NCBI GenBank assembly: GCA_023268595.1 | Contig: JALQUD010000022.1 | Location: 1 to 7,566 of the forward strand | DNA length: 7,566 bases | Source: Candidatus Saccharimonadia bacterium | GTDB taxonomy: Bacteria > Patescibacteriota > Saccharimonadia > Saccharimonadales > UBA4665 | Direction: 5' to 3' | Shown here: positions 1 to 3,841 of the stretch, in pieces | How the letters are laid out: each line of letters starts with the position of its first letter | How positions within the stretch are numbered: position 1 is the stretch's first letter | Notes under the pieces: model-generated | What the model was told of the DNA's origin: nothing | What the model saw: the letters and a program-made list of their open reading frames with translations, nothing else | The model's database searches: none | Translations under genes and position numbers: made by a program

Positions 1-16
1 GAAAGTGAGGCTTTTT
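1..16 (+). terminator. 3' half of an intrinsic terminator cut by the window edge
   Basis: The window opens with GAAA, then GTGAGGC and a run of five T. This is what remains when an intrinsic terminator with a GAAA tetraloop is cut in its loop. The predicted missing left arm is GCCTCAC just outside the window. It would end the gene to the left and separate it from the repeat that follows. Confidence 0.4.
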
Positions 17-20
17 ATGT

Positions 21-84
21 GGTCTAGCGATAGATTGGGCGCCCGAAGGCTCGCCTGAGGGGTGAGAAATGCCGGTGGCATTTC
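21..84 (+). repeat. Interspersed repeat, copy 1
   Basis: Bases 43-84 are identical to 1248-1289 (42 of 42). The similarity extends left without gaps to 21-42 against 1226-1247 with 9 mismatches, giving a 64-bp unit. The unit ends in a perfect hairpin, GAAATGCC-GGT-GGCATTTC (66-84). Both copies lie just after a terminator and before a short gene. Gene callers would tend to start spurious proteins inside it (MRNAGGIS..., MPVAF...). It looks like a REP-type or cassette-boundary element; no family is recognised. Confidence 0.85.
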
Positions 85-191
85 GCAAGGGCATGTTCCG
101 ATGCCAGCTGCGCTGGCAATAGTGAACTGCCGGGCCTGCGAAACGCAGGTCGAATCGCTCTACCGGCACGGTATACCGCTGATACCATCAG
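66..191 (+). other. Cluster of five tandem triloop hairpins
   Basis: Five inverted repeats, each with exactly a 3-nt loop, follow one another. They are 66-84 (8 bp, loop GGT), 102-118 (TGCCAGC-TGC-GCTGGCA, 7 bp), 133-151 (8 bp with one G-U pair, loop AAA), 161-173 (TACCG-GCA-CGGTA) and 179-191 (CTGAT-ACC-ATCAG). Hairpin 4 also overlaps the 10-bp palindrome CGGTATACCG at 169-178. The first hairpin belongs to the repeat; the other four are absent from the second repeat copy. The function is unknown: a structured RNA, a folded single-stranded DNA site or a run of protein-binding palindromes are all possible. Confidence 0.75.
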
Positions 192-397
192 AAGAGCTTG
201 CTTTTTACCTCAGCTTGGTTAAACAACCAGACGAAACAAACTTTTCCACAAAGTACAGACATCCATCGGGAGCTGGCTATGGTACACAGATCAGCAGTCC
301 CGAGTATGAGCCCAGTAAAGTATTTCGGAAGCAAGATATTCCACTGAGCTTTAGTAAGATATTGGCTAGCGACATCACATCGGTGTTCTTTGAATAG
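101..397 (+). CDS. Unrecognised small ORF, possibly a 5'-truncated gene remnant
   Basis: This frame is open from 59 to 397. The first possible start is a GTG at 62, inside the repeat, so the ATG at 101 (98 codons) is used here; even that sits inside a hairpin. No Shine-Dalgarno or clear -10 box precedes either start. The second half, from about position 180, reads like real protein (HGIPLIPSEELAFYL, then YRHPSGAGYGTQ, then EYEPSKVFRKQDIPL), whereas the N-terminal part follows the hairpin run and looks composed of it. I do not recognise a family, and there is no signal peptide or membrane segment. It ends 28 bp before the nuclease gene, whose promoter lies in the gap. A truncated gene fused to repeat DNA is as likely as an intact small protein. 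Confidence 0.35.
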   Translation: MPAALAIVNCRACETQVESLYRHGIPLIPSEELAFYLSLVKQPDETNFSTKYRHPSGAGYGTQISSPEYEPSKVFRKQDIPLSFSKILASDITSVFFE

Positions 398-407
398 TCG
401 TGCCATC

Positions 408-416
408 TGCTATACT
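408..416 (+). promoter_or_regulatory. Extended -10 promoter of the orphan nuclease gene
   Basis: TG-C-TATACT is an extended -10 box ending 9 nt before the ATG at 426, so transcription would begin at or within a few bases of the start codon. A possible weak -35, TTGAAT at 390-395, is only 15 bp away. Extended -10 boxes can work without a good -35. Confidence 0.7.
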
Positions 417-425
417 TTCGGAGCC

Positions 426-824
426 ATGAAGCAACAGAAGGGTTCAATAACTATTCCAGCTGATACTTCACCCTGGGATCATGAGTTAAAGACAGCCCAT
501 GCACTTACACAATATGGACTTAGGATCGAATTTATCCCAGAGAGCACTCGTCATAGAGCCAAGACGGCAGATATTCTAGTAAACGGCACGCCTTACGAGA
601 TCAAATCACCCATCGCTAGTAAAATGTCCGCCGTCGAACGAAACCTTAAGCGTGCTAGTCGTCAATCGCCCAATATTATATTTGACTCTCGTCGGATGAA
701 GTATGTGCCTGACAAATCTATTCAGAAAGAACTGGTCAAACAGTTCAAGCTCACGAAAGACATTGAGCGCTTACTATTCCTTAACCGCAAGCATGAGGTC
801 ATTGACATTAGCACCTTAATCTGA
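426..824 (+). CDS. Orphan PD-(D/E)XK nuclease resembling CdiA C-terminal tRNase toxins
   Basis: 132 aa. The core reads EFIPE (35-39), TADILVNG (47-54) and YEIKSP (57-62), giving the catalytic pattern D49...E58-x-K60 of PD-(D/E)XK nucleases. It is followed by a basic helix with a conserved-looking layout (ERNLKRASRQSPNIIFDSRR, 71-90) and a C-terminal LLFLNRKHEVIDI strand. This arrangement matches stand-alone homologues of the CdiA-CT/polymorphic-toxin tRNase domain; the match is from memory of the family. The ATG at 426 is chosen because the extended -10 ends 9 nt upstream; a TTG at 390 would lie upstream of that promoter. GGAG at 420-423 is too close (2 nt) to be a normal ribosome site. No delivery domain, immunity gene or signal peptide adjoins it, so it may be a cytoplasmic defence or toxin-derived nuclease. 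The family assignment is fairly secure; the substrate is not known. Confidence 0.65.
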   Translation: MKQQKGSITIPADTSPWDHELKTAHALTQYGLRIEFIPESTRHRAKTADILVNGTPYEIKSPIASKMSAVERNLKRASRQSPNIIFDSRRMKYVPDKSIQKELVKQFKLTKDIERLLFLNRKHEVIDISTLI

Positions 825-839
825 TAACATTCAGGTATC

Positions 840-885
840 GAAGCCGAGCACGGAGCAGGATGTTCCTACCGCAAGGCTTCTTTTT
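840..885 (+). terminator. Intrinsic terminator of the nuclease gene
   Basis: Arms GAAGCC (840-845) and GGCTTC (875-880) enclose an inner CGG/CCG and AGGA-TGT-TCCT stem. The last T of the right arm starts a run of six T. It begins 15 nt after the stop codon of the nuclease gene. Confidence 0.75.
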
Positions 886-927
886 AGTTCGGTCTAAGAT
901 AGTGCTGGCTCCAGATTTGCTTTAATT

Positions 928-952
928 AAAGTTATAACTTCGTGGACAACGG
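928..952 (+). repeat. Degenerate direct repeat, left copy
   Basis: GTTATAACTTC (931-941) recurs exactly at 1160-1170. After that, 7 of the next 11 bases agree (GTGGACAACGG against CTTCACAATGG), and both copies are preceded by AAA. The spacing is 229 bp. The copies bracket the structured interval, as the direct repeats or attachment sites of a small mobile unit would. Confidence 0.45.
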
Positions 953-1020
953 CTTGCTAGTCAAGAGAGGTTGAGTAACGGTATCCAGGCTAAAAATTAT
1001 TTCAGTTTTTTTATTTATGT

Positions 1021-1147
1021 GAGTGAAGCATAGTTAGATCTATGCCATACAGAAATGTATGTGAAAGCTCATGGGTAATCACATGCGTGCCGAGAGACGC
1101 TAGCATGATGAGTGCAAGTCTCATCCACCCGCAGCTATGACGCACTT
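1021..1147 (+). ncRNA. Candidate structured non-coding RNA
   Basis: AGTG..CATAG (1022-1033) can pair with CTATG..CACT (1135-1146), closing a multibranch fold. Inside are CATACA-GAAA-TGTATG (1046-1061, a GNRA tetraloop), GCGT/ACGC (1085-1100) and GATGAG-TGCAAGT-CTCATC (1107-1125). Alternative pairings exist: GCATAG-N6-CTATGC at 1028-1045, and ATGTGA/TCACAT at 1059-1084. The 16-bp terminator at 1189-1224 would end the transcript. No clear promoter was found, and the fold is drawn by eye. Without homologues the exact ends are uncertain. Confidence 0.35.
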
Positions 1148-1155
1148 GATTTGAT

Positions 1156-1181
1156 AAAGGTTATAACTTCCTTCACAATGG
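1156..1181 (+). repeat. Degenerate direct repeat, right copy
   Basis: Partner of 928-952, sharing AAAG(G)TTATAACTTC and then N-T-N-N-ACAA-N-GG. It ends 7 bp before the strong terminator hairpin. Confidence 0.45.
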
Positions 1182-1188
1182 TGCACCA

Positions 1189-1224
1189 AATAAAATGCCT
1201 CGGCGAAAGCCGGGGTATTTTATT
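1189..1224. terminator. Very strong, near-symmetric intrinsic terminator
   Basis: A 16-bp stem (1189-1204 with 1209-1224, two wobble pairs) is capped by a GAAA tetraloop. The outer arms are AATAAAAT and ATTTTATT, so it could act in both directions. No protein gene lies within 365 bp upstream on the plus strand after the previous terminator, which argues for a non-coding transcript ending here. The second repeat copy starts 2 bp later. Confidence 0.85.
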
Positions 1225-1225
1225 C

Positions 1226-1289
1226 GGCCTAGAAACGGATCGGACATCCGAAGGCTCGCCTGAGGGGTGAGAAATGCCGGTGGCATTTC
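1226..1289 (+). repeat. Interspersed repeat, copy 2
   Basis: The 3' 42 bases (1248-1289) are identical to 43-84; the first 22 are diverged. The flanking bases extend the terminal hairpin to a perfect 11-bp stem with loop GGT (1268-1292). The hairpin ends 7 bp before the extended -10 box of the downstream gene, so it overlaps the -35 region. Confidence 0.85.
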
Positions 1290-1299
1290 TCAAAAAGCG

Positions 1300-1308
1300 T
1301 GATATAGT
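1300..1308 (+). promoter_or_regulatory. Extended -10 promoter of the DUF4190-like gene
   Basis: TG-A-TATAGT ends 7 nt before the ATG at 1316, again fitting a leaderless transcript. No -35 is seen; that stretch is occupied by the repeat hairpin (1268-1292). Confidence 0.65.
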
Positions 1309-1315
1309 TTACTCA

Positions 1316-1555
1316 ATGAAGCAGAAACATAACAGTCAGATAGCACTACTTTTGGCTGTCATCTCGCTGGCAGGCTATTTTTTTCCAATTGGTGGAATCA
1401 TTCTGGCAATCATAGCAATCGTTTTCGGTAGGCGCGGGCTTGCGGCATCGCCGGATAAACATGTAGCCATTACAGCGATCATATTGGGTACAGTGAGCCT
1501 CATCGCGTGGACGGTCATGCAGATATACTTGTTGTCAACGTTCAGTGTCGGGTAG
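1316..1555 (+). CDS. Small DUF4190-like integral membrane protein
   Basis: 79 aa. A hydrophilic N-terminus (MKQKHNSQ) leads into a hydrophobic stretch, 9-38, broken by FFPIGG. Then comes a short basic polar loop (GRRGLAASPDKH, 38-49) and another membrane span, 50-73. This 'LxLGxxxxFFPxxGxxLAIxAIxxGRRGL...VAIxAIILGxxSLI' pattern is that of DUF4190-type proteins, membrane proteins of unknown role. An in-frame ATG at 1274 lies inside the interspersed repeat and would add 14 residues encoded mostly by the repeat. The ATG at 1316 fits the extended -10 box at 1300-1308 and gives a sensible N-terminus. No Shine-Dalgarno is visible, in line with a leaderless message. The gene has its own terminator downstream. 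Confidence 0.65.
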   Translation: MKQKHNSQIALLLAVISLAGYFFPIGGIILAIIAIVFGRRGLAASPDKHVAITAIILGTVSLIAWTVMQIYLLSTFSVG

Positions 1556-1592
1556 CCCTACGATGAGCCGGCATGTAATCTTGAGTGCTGGG

Positions 1593-1627
1593 TAGAGTCT
1601 TCTTACGAAAGACTTCTATTTTTATTT
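1593..1627 (+). terminator. Intrinsic terminator after the small membrane protein gene
   Basis: TAGAGTCTT (1593-1601) pairs with AAGACTTCTA (1609-1618) with one bulge and a 7-nt loop, followed by TTTTTATTT. It abuts the promoter of the next gene, whose extended -10 begins at 1627. Confidence 0.7.
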
Positions 1628-1635
1628 GCTACACT
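1627..1635 (+). promoter_or_regulatory. Extended -10 promoter of the cupin gene
   Basis: TG-C-TACACT ends 7 nt before the ATG at 1643, the same geometry as the two preceding genes. No convincing -35 is visible; the region is the arm of the upstream terminator hairpin. Confidence 0.65.
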
Positions 1636-1642
1636 TAGCATC

Positions 1643-2014
1643 ATGAGCAACTCATACTACATAGGTTCTTACGAGGAAGATAGCGCGAACGAACCGAACC
1701 ACGGATGGATCGTTGGCAGATTCAAAGACAAAGCACCGCGCAAAAATGGTGACGTGGAAATTAAGTATTGGGAGTTTCCGACCGGACCTACCACCCATCC
1801 ACTCAAAGAATCCTCCATCATTGAATGCACATTCATCCTAAAGGGAAAAACCAGGGCATTGATCAATGGGGAAGAGCACATACTAACGGCTGGCGATTAC
1901 GTCGTCATTGAACCCGGCACGGCTAACAACCTGGTCGAAGAAATCCTCGAAGACGCCGCTGGACTGACAGTCAAAGCTCCGAGCGACCCTACTGCCAAGA
2001 GAGTCCTTTCATGA
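1643..2014 (+). CDS. Small single-domain cupin-like protein with a degenerate metal site
   Basis: 123 aa. The fold is recognised from the second half: ECTFILKGKTRALINGEEH (61-79), then AGDYVVIEPGTANN (83-96), the usual cupin 'G-D-x-x-x-I-x-P-G-x-x-N/H' strand pair. In cupin motif 1 only H52 remains near the usual HxH position, and motif 2 carries N95-N96 where a histidine would bind metal, so a canonical His3-Glu metal site is absent. Such proteins often bind ligands or have lost catalysis; no substrate can be named. There is no signal peptide or membrane span. No Shine-Dalgarno precedes the ATG, and the start is fixed by the extended -10 box 7 nt upstream. It is transcribed alone, between two other single-gene units. 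Confidence 0.6.
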   Translation: MSNSYYIGSYEEDSANEPNHGWIVGRFKDKAPRKNGDVEIKYWEFPTGPTTHPLKESSIIECTFILKGKTRALINGEEHILTAGDYVVIEPGTANNLVEEILEDAAGLTVKAPSDPTAKRVLS

Positions 2015-2050
2015 AACCGACACTCAACCAACACAGTGAAACGTACAGAC

Positions 2051-2068
2051 GTGTGATTTCTATCACAC
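2051..2068. promoter_or_regulatory. CRP-like operator palindrome
   Basis: GTGTGA-TTTCTA-TCACAC is a perfect inverted repeat with a 6-bp spacer. It contains both consensus half-sites of CRP/FNR-superfamily regulators of the cAMP-CRP type (TGTGA-N6-TCACA). Its centre (2059.5) lies about 42 bp before the start point predicted from the -10 box at 2090-2095, the classical position of a class II activator site, where it would stand in for the missing -35. Confidence 0.6.
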
Positions 2069-2086
2069 ATAAAGTGACCATAACCA

Positions 2087-2095
2087 TGATACGAT
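2087..2095 (+). promoter_or_regulatory. Extended -10 of the M28 peptidase gene
   Basis: TG-A-TACGAT, with no recognisable -35 at the expected place (2067-2072 reads ACATAA). The start point would be near 2102, giving a leader of about 58 nt. A second, poorer candidate, TG-A-TAAAAC (2145-2153), ends 6 nt before the ATG and would give a leaderless message. Confidence 0.45.
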
Positions 2096-2131
2096 AAGAT
2101 AAATCACACAGATGCCACAAAGGCACAACTG

Positions 2132-2150
2132 TTATCAAAGTCGCTGATAA
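2132..2150. promoter_or_regulatory. Inverted repeat in the leader of the M28 peptidase gene
   Basis: TTATCA-N7-TGATAA ends 9 nt before the ATG at 2160. It could be a second operator or a small hairpin near the translation start. No Shine-Dalgarno sequence is present between it and the ATG. Confidence 0.35.
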
Positions 2151-2159
2151 AACATCACA

Positions 2160-3302
2160 ATGAGACTAAGCATACACACGTTCAAGCAACTGCAGCCTTG
2201 GAAGAATAGGCGCACCGGCACGATGCTGGCCGTACTCGCACTCTTCGCCGTACTCGGCGTGATCCTTATCCGGGCCTCCAGCGCCGCCACCTACACGGTC
2301 GGCATCGAGGCTGAAAGCGGCAGCCTCAGCGGGAATGCCGCTTCCAAGACGGTAGCTTCGGCATCCGGTTCGGCAGCAGTCATGTTCGCAAGCAGCGGAG
2401 CCGGCGGCGGTGGCGGGACTGGTGCGGTCAGCTGTGACCAGGCCGGCATCCAGAAGATGGTCGACAGCGTCTCGCAACAGAACATCCAAGCCAGCCTGCA
2501 ATCACTCGTACAGGACGATTCCAAACCCACACCTAACGAACTTATTTCCCGCCATGTCAGTTCCCCAGGTAACCAGATCAAGGTCGACTGGGCTAAGAAA
2601 CAGATGACGGACTACGGCCTGGAAGTCCTGAACCAACCGTTCAGCTCTGGTGGACGCAACCTCCATAACGTCAGCGCCCGCATCAATGGCACCGACGCTA
2701 ATTCGCTCTACGTCATCGGCGCACACATCGACTCGATATCCGAGAAGTCGAGCACCCAGGCACCCGGAGCAGACGACGACGCCTCCGGTGTCATCGCGGT
2801 CTTAGAAGCCGCCCGCGTGCTCAACGGCTTCAAGGGCTGCCTTAAATCCACGCTGTACTTCAACAACTACAACGACGAGGAGGAGGAGATGAACGGCGCA
2901 CCGACCTTCCTGAAAGCCGTAAGCGGCAAGACCGTCAAAGGAGCTTACAACATGGACATGATCGGCTACGCACCGTCCCAGGAGTGCCTGAAGAGCGACG
3001 TAGGCAAATCATCGCGTGATCAGGTGATGGCCCAGAAAATCGTCGACATGAATACTAAGTACAACGTTGGATTACCGGTGACGACCGGCACCTATACCCA
3101 GAACGGCGGCGACGACCTGGAGGCGTTCTGGAACGCCAACATACCTGGCGGATATCTTATCGAATGCACGACCGAAAAGAGCACCGATGGTTATCCCGGC
3201 TACCACAGTACCAAAGACGTCATGAAGAACGTCAACCTGGGCCAGGTGACGAAGACGACCAAACTGCTGGTAGCATCCCTCGCCGAATTCGGTATGCAGT
3301 AG
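2160..3302 (+). CDS. Secreted or membrane-anchored M28-family zinc aminopeptidase
   Basis: 380 aa. A basic N-terminus (WKNRR, 14-18) precedes a hydrophobic segment at about 22-37 that ends IRASSAATYT, so the protein is exported and either anchored or cleaved after SSA. A short module (45-76: VGIEAESGSLSG, then ASGSAAVMF) and a Gly linker (80-88) lead to the M28 domain. The di-zinc set of Aeromonas-type aminopeptidases is present: H189-x-D191 (GAHIDS), D205 (PGADDDASG), E240-E241 (NDEEEE), D266 (MDMIGY) and H349 (YHSTKD). E240 is the likely general base and the others ligands. Four cysteines (92, 227, 276, 336) may form disulfides outside the cell. Expected role: releasing amino acids from external peptides. 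The start at 2160 keeps the positive n-region; M22 would remove it. The gene is visibly more GC-rich than its left neighbours. Confidence 0.85.
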   Translation: MRLSIHTFKQLQPWKNRRTGTMLAVLALFAVLGVILIRASSAATYTVGIEAESGSLSGNAASKTVASASGSAAVMFASSGAGGGGGTGAVSCDQAGIQKMVDSVSQQNIQASLQSLVQDDSKPTPNELISRHVSSPGNQIKVDWAKKQMTDYGLEVLNQPFSSGGRNLHNVSARINGTDANSLYVIGAHIDSISEKSSTQAPGADDDASGVIAVLEAARVLNGFKGCLKSTLYFNNYNDEEEEMNGAPTFLKAVSGKTVKGAYNMDMIGYAPSQECLKSDVGKSSRDQVMAQKIVDMNTKYNVGLPVTTGTYTQNGGDDLEAFWNANIPGGYLIECTTEKSTDGYPGYHSTKDVMKNVNLGQVTKTTKLLVASLAEFGMQ

Positions 3303-3360
3303 GCCGTTCGCCGGAATCATTGTCATCAGGACAGTGGGTATAAATGCAGCGCTTTAACAG

Positions 3361-3389
3361 TTGTCATCCAAGGCCGTTTTTGCTATAGT
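3361..3389 (+). promoter_or_regulatory. Promoter of tRNA-Thr (and probably the PspC gene)
   Basis: TTGTCA (3361-3366), a 17-bp spacer, then TATAGT (3384-3389) preceded by TG at 3381-3382. This near-consensus sigma70-type promoter starts transcription about 6 nt before the tRNA. No other promoter is visible before the PspC gene. Confidence 0.85.
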
Positions 3390-3402
3390 CTACTACTGAT
3401 AC

Positions 3403-3477
<75 letters not shown>

Positions 3478-3495
3478 ATCGTTTTATTACGAACC

Positions 3496-3500
3496 GGAGG
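3496..3500 (+). promoter_or_regulatory. Ribosome binding site that fixes the PspC start
   Basis: GGAGG with a 7-nt spacer to the ATG at 3508. An upstream in-frame ATG at 3433 lies inside the tRNA anticodon loop and is not a plausible start. Confidence 0.85.
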
Positions 3501-3507
3501 CATCGAT

Positions 3508-3735
3508 ATGAGTGAACCCAAGCGCCTGTACCGTTCCACTGACCAGCGGATGATAGCTGGCGTATGTGGCGGCATAGCAGAATACTTCAACATCGATGTC
3601 ACCATCGTCCGCATCATCGCGGTCATCCTACTACTTCCCGGTGCCGCACCCGGTTTCCTACCATACGTGATTCTCTGGATCATCGTTCCCAAGAAGCCAA
3701 AGGCCACCCAAGCCAATATCCCGCCGGCAGCCTAA
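3508..3735 (+). CDS. Small PspC-domain membrane protein
   Basis: 75 aa. It carries the PspC signature: a basic N-terminal part RLYRSTDQRMIAGVCGGIAEYF (6-27), with the family motif IAGVCGGIAEYF at 16-27, then NIDVTIVRIIAVILLLPG (28-45). A second hydrophobic stretch ending LPYVILWIIVPKK (51-63) follows. Residues about 33-48 and 51-60 form a membrane hairpin. The C-terminal tail is short and polar. In proteobacteria PspC senses envelope stress and relieves PspA repression, but many short PspC-domain proteins outside that system have no known partner, and no pspA is seen here. Start: ATG with GGAGG at 3496-3500. It probably shares the tRNA-Thr transcript, which would tie its expression to tRNA synthesis and processing. 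Confidence 0.88.
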   Translation: MSEPKRLYRSTDQRMIAGVCGGIAEYFNIDVTIVRIIAVILLLPGAAPGFLPYVILWIIVPKKPKATQANIPPAA

Positions 3736-3762
3736 CGACAGCCGCCACAGGGAAGGTAGTAG

Positions 3763-3791
3763 TTTACAGGTAAGCAATTATCTGGTAAACT
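3763..3791 (+). promoter_or_regulatory. Promoter of rpmG, framed by an inverted repeat
   Basis: TTTACA (3763-3768), a 17-bp spacer and TAAACT (3786-3791), with TG at 3783-3784. The -35 and -10 lie in the two arms of an imperfect inverted repeat, AGTTTAC (3761-3767) and GTAAACT (3785-3791), which could also be an operator. Predicted start is near 3798, leaving a leader of about 44 nt. Confidence 0.75.
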
Positions 3792-3841
3792 TAATAGAAT
3801 TGACTAGCAAACTATTAGTGAGAATCTGAGGACATACAACC

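Larger units (their letters stand above)
886..1188. other. 303-bp interval without a protein gene
   Basis: It lies between two strong terminators. The longest ORF I see on the plus strand is 32 codons (1042-1140), with no ribosome site or promoter. Contents: the palindromes TTTAATTAAA (921-930) and AAGTTATAACTT (929-940), a degenerate direct repeat at each end (928-952 and 1156-1181), a T-rich tract (1003-1018), and a run of hairpins (1028-1125) described separately. A strong terminator directly follows, so an untranslated RNA is the simplest reading. No known RNA family (tmRNA, RNase P, 6S, SRP) is recognised. Confidence 0.5.

Noticed and set aside
120..170. A tRNA-like look: GGTAGAGC on the minus strand at 156-163, and GGTCGAATC followed by CTACCGGCAC on the plus strand
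   Set aside because: No cloverleaf can be closed in either direction; the T-stem and anticodon-stem pairings fail. The hairpins explain the local symmetry better.
1042..1140. A 32-codon ORF inside the structured interval
   Set aside because: No Shine-Dalgarno or -10 box at a suitable distance, and the composition follows the hairpins; kept only as an alternative to the ncRNA reading.
43..1289. The two repeats as a CRISPR array or integron attC sites
   Set aside because: Only two copies about 1.2 kb apart with no regular spacers. The hairpin is perfect with a 3-nt loop, and no paired GTTRRRY/RYYYAAC core flanks it, unlike attC; no integrase or Cas gene is present.
1274..1315. An earlier start (ATG at 1274) for the small membrane protein
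   Set aside because: It lies inside the interspersed repeat and upstream of the -10 box; the added residues are encoded mostly by the repeat.
3318..3336. A 7-bp hairpin after the M28 gene as a terminator
   Set aside because: It includes a wobble pair and is followed by GGTATAAATG rather than a T-run. No convincing terminator was found for the M28 gene in the 60 bp before the tRNA promoter.
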